DNA from: a virus
DNA length: 47,137 nucleotides
Reading direction: 5' to 3' (one strand)
Virus record (IMG/VR): IMGVR_UViG_3300031141_000009
Coordinates: 1-47,137 of that record
Shown: positions 1-7,159 of the stretch, one piece after another
Position numbering within the stretch: position 1 is the stretch's first letter
How the letters are laid out: every line of letters begins with the position of its first letter
Made by a program: the position numbers and the translations under genes
The notes under the pieces: generated by a model
The model's input: the letters and a program-made list of their open reading frames with translations, nothing else
Database searches by the model: none
What the model was told of the DNA's origin: nothing

Positions 1-618
1 GCATTTACATGTTAAATCGCATAGCATATCGTTTATTATATTGTGAATGTTTACATATTTACTGGCTGGCATACTATTTGATACTGATTCATTTACACCA
101 GCTGGATGCATAAATGCTCCATGTGTTGATGGATTGGATACGAAATCCCAACAAACTAATTCAAAATCGTCTTGTACTTCAACAGTTCCATTTTCTCTAA
201 TTTCTTTAACCGATCCTAACCCACGTGATGATATACCTAGCTTGATTCCAGCTTTAAGGAGTTCCTTCAATATGTTTCCAGATGGCGTTCCAAGTATTTC
301 TACCTCTCCAACAACATCATCGCCTTTCCACCATACCTTTCTAATATTGTGCGATACATTAGATAGATTGACAACACTTGATTCTGGATGATCTAATTCA
401 CCTAATGCTCTATTTTCAGCGATAAATGTATCTGAATACTTTGTCACCTCGCGCATTAATATTTCTCTAGGATAAACTCGACCGTTTTGGTTTTTTGCAC
501 CTGAACGTTGTAATACGCCAGTTACTATTACTCTACCGTTATTATTTTTTTCTGATTCAGATATTAATTCTGGACTGATTTCGAATAGACTATAGTCTAC
601 TAAAAGCTGCTTTGACAT
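1..618 (-). CDS. 21: Prohead core protease, T4 gp21-like (3' end outside window)
   Basis: This is the maturation protease that sits in the prohead core and cleaves scaffold, capsid and internal proteins at (I/L)-x-E sites before DNA packaging. All 206 visible codons are open to the window edge, so the C-terminus is missing. Hallmarks of the T4 gp21 (U9/S80) family are visible: NGRVYPREIL near residue 45, GELDHPESS near 73 with the catalytic-type histidine, NVSHNIRKVWWKGDDVVGEV, LGTPSGNILKELLKAG, and GISSRGLGSV near 130 with the nucleophile-type serine, then DFVSNPSTHGAF. The start overlaps the stop of the upstream core-type gene as TAATG and has a strong AGGAG about 7 bases before it. The order portal, core proteins, protease matches T4 genes 20-67-68-21, and the scaffold and major capsid genes would be expected just beyond the left edge. 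The family call is confident. Confidence 0.95.
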   Translation of the reverse strand, partial: MSKQLLVDYSLFEISPELISESEKNNNGRVIVTGVLQRSGAKNQNGRVYPREILMREVTKYSDTFIAENRALGELDHPESSVVNLSNVSHNIRKVWWKGDDVVGEVEILGTPSGNILKELLKAGIKLGISSRGLGSVKEIRENGTVEVQDDFELVCWDFVSNPSTHGAFMHPAGVNESVSNSMPASKYVNIHNIINDMLCDLTCKC

Positions 619-1043
619 TAAAATCTCCTAAGTTTTTCAGATATTCGTAACATTTTTTCTGATACTTTGCTAAGATTAGCTTTAGTGCTCTTCCAATATG
701 TGTTTGAATCCACTCCAGCTTCTTGTTTTAGCTTTGAGTTTTGATTAACGATTTGTTCAATATAAAATAGTTTACTGTTGATCTCTTTAATTGATCTATT
801 GACCTTTTGCTGTTGCGATGATGTATCGTCACGCTTATAGTCTCTATATGTAGCTTCGCCTAAATGCATTTCCTTAGACAGTGCCATAAATGAAGATTCA
901 GTTTTACGTTTTGTTTTTTTCTTAAACGCCTTTGGAGTGTTGAATGCTTCTCCACCACCAGTTGCGTTTTCTTCGTCGATGTCCATGTCTTCGTTGCTCT
1001 GTGCATCTTCAAACATTTCGTCTAAATCATCAGCTAATGACAT
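618..1043 (-). CDS. Probable prohead core/scaffold-type protein
   Basis: A 141-residue protein of unrecognised family. The N-terminal third is very acidic (LADDLDEMFEDAQ, then NEDMDIDEEN), followed by a Lys-rich stretch (FKKKTKRKTE) and a helical, probably coiled-coil C-terminal half rich in Lys, Gln and Ser. No enzyme motif or membrane segment is seen. It lies between a portal-side gene and the protease, the place of the small prohead core proteins gp67/gp68 in T4, and its charge pattern fits a core component. It overlaps the upstream gene by 14 bases and the protease start by one base (TAATG), which suggests translational coupling. The function is inferred from position and composition only. 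Confidence 0.75.
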   Translation of the reverse strand: MSLADDLDEMFEDAQSNEDMDIDEENATGGGEAFNTPKAFKKKTKRKTESSFMALSKEMHLGEATYRDYKRDDTSSQQQKVNRSIKEINSKLFYIEQIVNQNSKLKQEAGVDSNTYWKSTKANLSKVSEKMLRISEKLRRF

Positions 1044-1866
1044 TGTTCAATTCTCCAATTAGATCGTAAGCGCGCATAACTGATATAATATACTTATCTT
1101 TTAGCGTCTTTACGTTTTTGATTTCAGTCAATTGAGCACATACTTCAGAAAGTTTAATCTGAACAATATCATCGTCTATCTTATTAGATAGTTTGCTTAT
1201 TGTTCGGACTGTCTTATTTATTTCAACATGTAAGTATTGCTTTAATGTGTCGGTATTCGATATATTGTTTATATATTCACGAAGTAATGACTTTTGATCG
1301 GTTGACAAATTACCGCCCCATTTCTCATTGAATTTCTCAATAAGTATTCTATATGAAAGCAGACGAATGTCTTTGTCTTGCTCCTGATATAGTGAGTGAG
1401 CTTCACTAATTTGTGTCTTGGATCTATTTGTGATTGTTTCAACCAAGTTGTATCGATATCGTATCTTCTTAGATGGAGTCGTTCCCTCGAATAGACAGTA
1501 TATTGATGCATTGTTTGCGTAATTTGTTATTTTTTGACTGAAGAATGCTTCGATTGAATAATGCTTTCGAATTTCCTTTATTAAATTATATTTCTGCCTG
1601 CGTATTGACGACATGTTTAGTCGAGATTGTTCCAATATCACTGCGTCTATAAATTTATTTGCCTTTGTGTCGGTATTGAATTTTTCACGTAACAGCGTTT
1701 GATATAATCCCAACTCGCGTGTTAACGATGTGTTTTTCTTGAAAAATTCCCTAATGACTCCGGTTGCAGGAGAATTATCAATTCCCTGTAAAGTGTCATT
1801 GGTCACTTGACGAACAAGCAATTCGAATATTATTCCGGTATTTTTGTATTTTGAATGTTTAGCCAT
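1030..1866 (-). CDS. Head-assembly-type protein between portal and protease
   Basis: A 278-residue, mostly alpha-helical protein beginning MAKHSKYKNTGIIFELLVRQ. That opening is one I recall from T4-like marine phages, where it is usually unnamed or called a prohead core protein. There are no catalytic motifs, signal peptide or membrane segments. Its position between the portal and the protease matches T4 core genes 67/68, so a role in head assembly is inferred. Residues 149-156 read SKTQISEA, an (I/L)-x-E|A site of the type cut by gp21 proteases, and the same octapeptide occurs in the zinc-ribbon protein encoded at 6577-7152. The start has AGGA about 9 bases upstream, and a GATATTTATA motif lies 25 bases before the start codon. 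Confidence 0.8.
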   Translation of the reverse strand: MAKHSKYKNTGIIFELLVRQVTNDTLQGIDNSPATGVIREFFKKNTSLTRELGLYQTLLREKFNTDTKANKFIDAVILEQSRLNMSSIRRQKYNLIKEIRKHYSIEAFFSQKITNYANNASIYCLFEGTTPSKKIRYRYNLVETITNRSKTQISEAHSLYQEQDKDIRLLSYRILIEKFNEKWGGNLSTDQKSLLREYINNISNTDTLKQYLHVEINKTVRTISKLSNKIDDDIVQIKLSEVCAQLTEIKNVKTLKDKYIISVMRAYDLIGELNNVIS

Positions 1867-1882
1867 TTCTGTGTCCTAACAC

Positions 1883-1915
1883 TTAGTTTAATATAAATAT
1901 CAATTTATAAACTAA
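1883..1915. promoter_or_regulatory. AT-rich imperfect palindrome with TATAAATATCAA motif
   Basis: This sits in the short gap after the portal stop codon (1912-1914), which overlaps it. The arms 1883-1898 and 1903-1915 pair as TTTATAAACTAA against its complement with a three-base bulge around the loop ATCA. The plus-strand text TATAAATATCAA (1892-1903) reads TTGATATTTATA in the coding direction and ends 25 bases before the start at 1866. It is one of seven related motifs at gene boundaries, and a promoter for the core genes and protease is the simplest guess. There is no GC stem or T-run, so a classical terminator is unlikely. Confidence 0.45.
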
Positions 1916-3804
1916 ATTCCATCTTCAATTATGTTATTCTCATTCAATAATGATGATTTGTCAACTTTATGCATTGTTTTAAATAGGTTCTTAACCATTG
2001 CCTGCTTATCTTCACTGGTCATTCTTCTATTGTTTTTGTTATTTTTCAACTTACGGTTTCTACTTCTATCTTCCTTACCAATTGTGTCTCTACCTCTAGC
2101 TGCTTTTTGTGAACCATAGTGAACAGGTTCCTTTGGACGGCCTGCGCCTGGCTTATTTTCAGATACGTCATCTGCATCATCAGATTCTTTGTCATAGAAG
2201 TCAACTGGTTGGGCTGGTTCTTCTTCAGCATTCGAATCCTGATTATATGCCTGACCATCTTGATCAACTTGCTGAGACATTGCACCCTGTTGAAGTGCCC
2301 AGTCTGTTGCAACTGCTTCACCAGATTCAGCTGGATCATTACCACTTTCCAATTCATTATGTCTAAACAATCGTTTTCTGTCTGATAATACTTTGGCTTG
2401 TTCTTTTGCAAGATCAGCGTCATTTAATCCAAATACATTTTCATATATCCAATCTTCAGATAGCATTTTTAGATCTTTAATGCTTGATGCCAAATTAACC
2501 TTGGAATCCCATAGTTCGAGTTTTTCTTGTTCGTGTATTGTTGATGCACTAGTCAATGATAAACTAAAGTCTACAAGTTCTTGTTCTGTGAATCCCTGTG
2601 AGTATAAATGAACCATTGCAATTTTAGTTAATTCTGATACAAATATGCGTTGTACACGTTCTATTGTTCTAGCAAATCTAACGTCTTGTGCAGCTAGTGT
2701 TGCCTTATCACCAACGCCTTCTTCGTATCCTAAAAATGCCTTAGGTATCTTTAATGCTGCGAACATTCTATGCTTAAGATATTCAATGTCATCTATACCA
2801 GTCCAATCCATTCCGCTCATTGTGTCTATTTCTGTTCCAGATTGACCACCTCTAACCGGTAAATAAACGTCCTCTAACATGTTTTGCATATTAAATTTCA
2901 AGTTGTATTGTCCAGTTTGTGGATCTAGATACGGAGTTTTCTTCATATTTTGCATAACTCTCTGCATATATGTGTCTACTTCAGCTGGTGGAATATTACC
3001 AATATCAATTTTATAAATACGTTTTTCTGGGGCTCTCATGATTCTGTGGATCATCATTGCATCTTCCATTAACGTTAATTGCTTAAATACTTTCCTAGCT
3101 GGTTCAACCATTGATTTACCGTATGGTAGGAAATTCATATCATTCAATAGTCTAAAGTGAGCTATTTCATAATTATTATATTCTTTCTTTGTTGCAGCAA
3201 TACCACCAGCTAATTGTCCTGCCATAGTTGGATCATGGGTGAATTTTACCTCTTCCTCATTATCTGGATTGGTACCTTCTTCTCTGAACATTTCATATGA
3301 CGACAGTGGTGTAACATTGGTGACACCTAATGTTTCAGTTATGTCCATCTTTAAATATAGATCACCATATTTGCACATGTTTCTTATCCATGGCCATATA
3401 TTAAATTCAATGTTTAGTACATCATAAAATAGATTGTTTAATACACGTTCAACCTTTTCATTACTAGATGTTATGGTAAGTACATCACCATATTCATTTT
3501 TCAATGTTGATTCGTCTGCGTATACATCCAATGCTGAAGATATAATTGAATCTTCATCCATTATTTCGTAGTCAGTATATAGGTTCAATCTTAGTGTGTG
3601 GAAATTGGCTTGTTGATTATATCCAACTGCCTTTGATGACTGATATATTCTATTATATCTATCGATCATTCTATTTGTTGATAGCTTCGTGTTTGACTGT
3701 GCCTTGTGCACATCAGCAACTTTTAGTCCATTTTCGGTTTTCCGAATAATGGTACCAGTTGAAAATAATGTTGTTAGACGTCCAAAAAATGTCTTATCTG
3801 TCAT
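1912..3804 (-). CDS. 20: Portal vertex protein, T4 gp20-like
   Basis: The portal is the dodecameric ring at the head vertex through which DNA enters and leaves and on which the prohead is initiated. The 630-residue length and conserved text support this: YNRIYQSSKAVGYNQQ, LYTDYEIMDEDSIISSALD, VYADESTLKNEYGDVL, then WPWIRNMCKYGDLYLKMDI and the core region with IMRAPEKRIYKIDIGNIPP and GMDWTGIDDIEYLKHRMFAALKIPKAFLG. These are typical of gp20 homologues in T4-like marine phages. The C-terminal 130 residues are acidic to low-complexity and then basic (rich in Asp/Glu, then Arg/Lys/Asn). The start has AAAGGA about 9 bases upstream. It lies 11 bases after the terminase stop; in T4 the sheath and tube genes lie between the two, and here they do not. 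Confidence 0.95.
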   Translation of the reverse strand: MTDKTFFGRLTTLFSTGTIIRKTENGLKVADVHKAQSNTKLSTNRMIDRYNRIYQSSKAVGYNQQANFHTLRLNLYTDYEIMDEDSIISSALDVYADESTLKNEYGDVLTITSSNEKVERVLNNLFYDVLNIEFNIWPWIRNMCKYGDLYLKMDITETLGVTNVTPLSSYEMFREEGTNPDNEEEVKFTHDPTMAGQLAGGIAATKKEYNNYEIAHFRLLNDMNFLPYGKSMVEPARKVFKQLTLMEDAMMIHRIMRAPEKRIYKIDIGNIPPAEVDTYMQRVMQNMKKTPYLDPQTGQYNLKFNMQNMLEDVYLPVRGGQSGTEIDTMSGMDWTGIDDIEYLKHRMFAALKIPKAFLGYEEGVGDKATLAAQDVRFARTIERVQRIFVSELTKIAMVHLYSQGFTEQELVDFSLSLTSASTIHEQEKLELWDSKVNLASSIKDLKMLSEDWIYENVFGLNDADLAKEQAKVLSDRKRLFRHNELESGNDPAESGEAVATDWALQQGAMSQQVDQDGQAYNQDSNAEEEPAQPVDFYDKESDDADDVSENKPGAGRPKEPVHYGSQKAARGRDTIGKEDRSRNRKLKNNKNNRRMTSEDKQAMVKNLFKTMHKVDKSSLLNENNIIEDGI

Positions 3805-3815
3805 TGTCTATTCCT

Positions 3816-5390
3816 TTATATTAACCATGTTAAATCTTCTTCTGTATCGCCAGTCTGCATTTTCCATGGATTATTTGCTAAGGTGTTATTGCTATTATAA
3901 GCGCCTTGTGCCGTTCCCATGTTATTCAATGCAAGTTTGTTCAATGCTAAACCTTCGCCGTATAACTTTAATGCGTGATCCCTAACATACATTCCAATTG
4001 AAAATGCCATTGTTAAATCGTCATTATATCCACGTTGCGCTTCAGCTCTATGGCCTAACCATATGAATACAAACAGTTCCTCAATCAATCGCTTTGACCT
4101 TACAATACATGTTTTTTCTCTAAAATAAATATCAAGTTTCGATATCAAAAGTGGTCGGGTCCTAGAAGATGTAGTAAATCCAGGTGTCATATTTTCCCTA
4201 TTCTTGAGGTCATATCCTTTACTTAACTGTGTTGCTGCATCGTGAACTCCTTCGTGCTTATACGTATAATATAAGTTACGATAATTTCTATCAACGGCTG
4301 GTTGAATGGCTGCCCATCCAATGTTTGCGTTCTCAATCACAAGTAGCGCTTCATTGTATTCAGTTGCAACATTTACAAGCATGTTACCAAACTCTTTTGT
4401 GTTGATCTGTCCTCGATATTCTGCAACCTGAGTCATTGTAGATGTTTCCAATACATGGAACGTGGAGTAATCTGAGCTATCCCCTCGTGCAACATCGGCT
4501 ACTACCATATATGTCTTATTGTAATCCACATACTCCCAGATCCAATATTCTTGCTCCATCCCACGTTTTTCTATTGGTTCCTGCACCATGTTATCCATGT
4601 ACCATTGTAATAGATCTCCTGGAATAACAGTGTTACCAGATGATATGAAGTCACAATCGCATTCCTGCGCTGCCATTTTCTTACCAAGTAGAGAATCTTG
4701 CTTATCTCGCCAATCTTGATGTCGATCAGGATGTCTAGACCAGTGTAATCTAACTGGAAAGAATTCTCCAACCTGTTGTTCTGCGTCTACCCATGTTTTA
4801 TGAAATACGTTACCTGTTCCGTTTGGTGTAGATAGCATAATAGCTCTACCACCAGTTGCTAATGTTTGCTGTGCTGATGTCCATATCTCAGGTAGTTTAT
4901 CAATAAATGCTGCTTCATCGATTACCAGTAATGATAGCGCTTCAGATCTTGCTGCATCTGGTGCACTCGATACGGCTTTAATATGTGATCCATTCTTGAA
5001 CCTAAGTGATAGTCTATTGTCTTCGGATGTTCCAACTCTAAGCCAGGTTGGCAACAAATCATGCATTACCCTTACCTTCGTTACTAAATTTTTTGCTGTT
5101 TCTTGCTTTATTGCAATAACTAATACGTTGAAATCCTCTCTAAATACCATTGACCACAATGAATATCCCGCAGTAAGTGTTGATATGCCGAGTTGTCTAG
5201 ATTTTAGAATTATTGTATAGTTGTTTTCATTGAAACTATCCAGTAAATCCTCTTGGAAGTCGTATAAATTGAATTTTATCTTTCCACGTGTTGGATGCTG
5301 GATGAAACAATATTTCTTCATGAAATATATTGGATCCTTCGAGCAACGTAGATATTCTTCTGCTAATGCCTGTTTTACTGATTTTGCCAT
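3816..5390 (-). CDS. 17: Large terminase subunit, T4 gp17-like
   Basis: This is the packaging motor ATPase and headful nuclease that docks on the portal. In the N-terminal ATPase domain, Walker A is SRQLGIST at residues 64-71 (the T4-type SRQxGxxT form), Walker B plus catalytic Glu is LLVIDEA at 154-160, and a coupling-type motif LSTPNG is at 186-191. In the C-terminal RNase H-like nuclease the three acidic clusters are VVADVARGDSSDYS (Asp299), LLVIENANIG (Glu353) and GYNDDLTMAF (Asp457/458). The 524-residue length is a little short of T4's 610. All key residues are present, so the enzyme should be active. No small terminase (gp16) was recognised nearby. A GATATTTATA motif lies 40 bases upstream, inside the end of the preceding gene. 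Confidence 0.96.
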   Translation of the reverse strand: MAKSVKQALAEEYLRCSKDPIYFMKKYCFIQHPTRGKIKFNLYDFQEDLLDSFNENNYTIILKSRQLGISTLTAGYSLWSMVFREDFNVLVIAIKQETAKNLVTKVRVMHDLLPTWLRVGTSEDNRLSLRFKNGSHIKAVSSAPDAARSEALSLLVIDEAAFIDKLPEIWTSAQQTLATGGRAIMLSTPNGTGNVFHKTWVDAEQQVGEFFPVRLHWSRHPDRHQDWRDKQDSLLGKKMAAQECDCDFISSGNTVIPGDLLQWYMDNMVQEPIEKRGMEQEYWIWEYVDYNKTYMVVADVARGDSSDYSTFHVLETSTMTQVAEYRGQINTKEFGNMLVNVATEYNEALLVIENANIGWAAIQPAVDRNYRNLYYTYKHEGVHDAATQLSKGYDLKNRENMTPGFTTSSRTRPLLISKLDIYFREKTCIVRSKRLIEELFVFIWLGHRAEAQRGYNDDLTMAFSIGMYVRDHALKLYGEGLALNKLALNNMGTAQGAYNSNNTLANNPWKMQTGDTEEDLTWLI

Positions 5391-5397
5391 AATGTGC

Positions 5398-5778
5398 CTA
5401 CTTTGGTAATGAATAGTCTATTGATCTAACTATAAATATCGTTGTGAATGATCCAACAACAAACCCGACCCATGGCTTATTGTACCATTTATCTATCTGA
5501 TTCAGTCTGTCATTGTATATGCTTATCTGGTCTAGATATAATTGTATTTCTTGGTTTTTGAAGCCGATTATCGTGCTATCATGCATTGATAACTGATTAT
5601 AATGGGATATCTGAGTGCGCAATAGGATGATCAACCTATCATTGATTGAATCCTGCTCAACCAATACATCCATAGCTGATATTATGTTGTCGATTTCGAT
5701 TTGTGGAATGCGGAGTGTGTCTTGTGCAGTTGCAACTATTGGCATCATAGCCAATAACACAATCAATATACATCGCAT
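5398..5778 (-). CDS. Exported coiled-coil protein with C-terminal membrane segment
   Basis: A 126-residue protein of unrecognised family with a clear architecture. Residues 1-19 look like a Sec signal peptide (basic start, hydrophobic core, then VATAQD as a cleavage-type site). Residues 25-95 are helical and polar with regularly spaced Ile/Leu, probably a coiled coil. Residues 100-118 (PWVGFVVGSFTTIFIV) form a membrane segment before a short tail. This suggests a periplasmic stalk anchored at its C-terminus. It is the last of four consecutive small membrane proteins just upstream of the terminase and overlaps the 95-residue membrane protein as TAATG. A spanin-like or envelope role is possible; no lipobox is present, so a classical Rz1 is excluded. 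I recall similar proteins in Bacteroidota phages but cannot verify this. Confidence 0.8.
   Translation of the reverse strand: MRCILIVLLAMMPIVATAQDTLRIPQIEIDNIISAMDVLVEQDSINDRLIILLRTQISHYNQLSMHDSTIIGFKNQEIQLYLDQISIYNDRLNQIDKWYNKPWVGFVVGSFTTIFIVRSIDYSLPK
5431..5440 (-). promoter_or_regulatory. Candidate promoter motif before terminase (GATATTTATA)
   Basis: In the coding direction the sequence reads ACGATATTTATAG and ends 40 bases before the terminase start codon. It matches the ten-base core found at other gene boundaries in this window. Unlike most of those, it lies within a coding region (the end of the 126-residue membrane protein), so chance occurrence is more likely here. Confidence 0.35.
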
Positions 5779-6065
5779 TATTTTTTACTATATTTTGTTT
5801 TAAATGATTTTGCAGTTTTTCTAGCTGATGCAGTTGACTGCTTTGATTTTGATATATTAGCTATGTCGGCTTCCGCTTTCTTTATTTTGAACTTTGCAGC
5901 TTTTTTCTTCTCAGTAGTATACTTGACCTTATTATGTACATCGTGAATAGTGTTAACATTCTTGTCAAGTCGTTTTTTTGTATCGTTCTGCTTCTTTGTT
6001 CGTATTATCATTAGTCCAATGCAAAAACCTATTGCTGATGCTAATATTGTATATAATCGTTTCAT
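5778..6065 (-). CDS. Small N-anchored, Lys-rich membrane protein
   Basis: 95 residues. A hydrophobic segment near residues 4-21 (LYTILASAIGFCIGLMII) is followed by a strongly basic helical region rich in Lys, Ala and Thr to the end (KKQNDTKKRLDKN, EKKKAAKFKIKKAEAD, SKQSTASARKTAKSFKTK). The family is not recognised. A membrane-anchored basic coiled coil could bind nucleic acid or acidic lipids on the cytoplasmic side, or act as an inner-membrane spanin-like partner of the next gene if oriented outward; the basic tail favours a cytoplasmic location. It starts four bases after the 43-codon membrane gene, whose last codons supply its GGAG ribosome binding site, and its stop overlaps the next start as TAATG. 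The four genes look translationally linked. Confidence 0.75.
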   Translation of the reverse strand: MKRLYTILASAIGFCIGLMIIRTKKQNDTKKRLDKNVNTIHDVHNKVKYTTEKKKAAKFKIKKAEADIANISKSKQSTASARKTAKSFKTKYSKK

Positions 6066-6069
6066 GTAA

Positions 6070-6201
6070 CTATCTCCGTTTATTTTTGTTTGCCGTATTT
6101 AGTTGGCGGTATAACCAATTTTTGATTGTATGTTTTTCGTGGAATAACACATATAATATCCCACCAACTACAATTGATATTATATAACAATGTAATTCCA
6201 T
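6070..6201 (-). CDS. 43-residue single-span membrane protein
   Basis: A small ORF read directly from the sequence: ATG at 6201, TAG at 6070-6072. The product starts MELHCYIISIVVGGILYVLF, a single hydrophobic span at residues 5-20, followed by a basic tail (HEKHTIKNWLYRQLNTANKNKRR, ending in Lys/Arg). It starts one base after the stop of the 121-residue gene and ends five bases before the next gene, filling the gap exactly, and its terminal CGGAGATAG carries the ribosome binding site of that next gene. The tight fit and plausible topology support a real gene, although its own ribosome binding site is weak. Size and topology would suit a small holin-like or regulatory membrane peptide; this is inference. 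Confidence 0.65.
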   Translation of the reverse strand: MELHCYIISIVVGGILYVLFHEKHTIKNWLYRQLNTANKNKRR

Positions 6202-6202
6202 G

Positions 6203-6568
6203 TTAATAGAATAGCATCTTTATAATTAAACCAATTATAGCAGAATATATTATCCACAGCGCTCTACTTACGGAATTTTTCCATGTTAGTACGCTTTCCA
6301 GCTTCACAAGCTGCTTGTCATAGTCAGACTGCTTATCGTCGGCTTCATATCTAAAGTCCGTATTTTTGTTCACCTTAACAACTATTCCGTTTTCTGGATC
6401 GAGTATCTTTAGTTTTATATCAGATATATCAGATTTCATATCCAGCTGATGTTGCTGCATGTCAACCAATGCTTTTTCTATTCTAACAATATTGCCATTT
6501 GGTAGATTCTGGCGTAATTGTGATAGTTCAGCTATCATATCTTCTATTAATTCTTTTTGTGTTGCCAT
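6203..6568 (-). CDS. Coiled-coil protein with C-terminal membrane anchor
   Basis: 121 residues. The first 95 are helical and charged with coiled-coil periodicity (EDMIAELSQLRQNL, RIEKALVDMQQHQLDMKSDI), and include LDPENGIVVKVNKNTDFRYE, a conserved-looking stretch I recall from marine phage proteins of this shape. A C-terminal membrane segment follows (residues 103-120, LWIIYSAIIGLIIKML). No signal peptide is present, so it is probably tail-anchored with the coiled coil in the cytoplasm. It resembles, in architecture only, haemolysin XhlA-like phage proteins that work with holins. It is the first of the four-gene membrane cassette, 8 bases after the zinc-ribbon gene. Confidence 0.8.
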   Translation of the reverse strand: MATQKELIEDMIAELSQLRQNLPNGNIVRIEKALVDMQQHQLDMKSDISDIKLKILDPENGIVVKVNKNTDFRYEADDKQSDYDKQLVKLESVLTWKNSVSRALWIIYSAIIGLIIKMLFY

Positions 6569-6576
6569 GTTAAGTT

Positions 6577-7152
6577 TTACCCAGTTATATTAGTCAGTTT
6601 TAATTTTTCGTTTTCAATGTATACATCAAATTCAGCTAGCAATTCGTCGTCGGATTTTCCACCTGACCAATCTTCAATGTCTCCAGCTTCTGATATTTGC
6701 GTCTTTGATCCACGTGTTTCTAGCCAGTCTTTAAATTCTGCCCTAGACTTGTGTAGCCATCCTTCAAAATTTCTATTTATTTGACTGTTTTGCCATGCAT
6801 CATATGTGCCATTTGATCGCATTTCCATTTCAGCATCAGTTTGACAGTGCAGACAATGTTTAAATCGCTTATACATGTATTTGTGCTGATCAGCTAGCAT
6901 TCTACTGTCGCATTTTGGACAATGTAATGGTATCTTTGCCATTGCTCTAGCCTTATCCAATTTTGTAACGGTCTGTTTTATTCCGTTTTTGATTGTCCAA
7001 GTTTTACCATTGTTTTCCCAAACGTCACCTTCAATGTGTTTAGCCATTGATTCTTTGGTGTAGCCTGATCTAATTTGAGTTTTGTTAGTGTAGTCGCCTG
7101 TCACTAAATTTCTCATTCGTTGTACTTTGCTTTTTGATATATGCTTCTTCAT
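6577..7152 (-). CDS. Zinc-ribbon protein of unknown role
   Basis: 191 residues if started at the Met codon at 7152. A longer frame opens at 7206 but would overlap the upstream gene by 47 bases. The 7152 start gives MKKHISKSKVQRMRNLVTGD, a basic opening familiar from T4-like marine phages, with AGAG upstream. Cys78-Pro-Lys-Cys81 and Cys100-Leu-His-Cys103 form a four-cysteine zinc ribbon, suggesting nucleic-acid or protein binding. The N-terminal 70 residues are basic and the C-terminal 35 acidic. Residues 149-156 read SKTQISEA, identical to a peptide in the head-assembly-type protein encoded at 1030-1866 and fitting a prohead-protease cleavage site. The gene follows the nucleotidyltransferase-ligase gene by 7 bases. 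Function unknown. Confidence 0.8.
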   Translation of the reverse strand: MKKHISKSKVQRMRNLVTGDYTNKTQIRSGYTKESMAKHIEGDVWENNGKTWTIKNGIKQTVTKLDKARAMAKIPLHCPKCDSRMLADQHKYMYKRFKHCLHCQTDAEMEMRSNGTYDAWQNSQINRNFEGWLHKSRAEFKDWLETRGSKTQISEAGDIEDWSGGKSDDELLAEFDVYIENEKLKLTNITG

Positions 7153-7159
7153 TGTAACT

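Noticed and set aside
47-391. Plus-strand 114-codon frame at the left edge
   Set aside because: It is antisense to the prohead protease, whose conserved motifs cover the same bases.
2046-2423. Minus-strand 125-codon frame inside the portal gene
   Set aside because: It is an alternative frame of the portal's low-complexity C-terminal region, with no start signal.
5398-6065. Classical Rz/Rz1 spanin pair
   Set aside because: Neither protein has a lipobox cysteine or the nested-gene arrangement; only the general shape (membrane anchor plus coiled coil) agrees.
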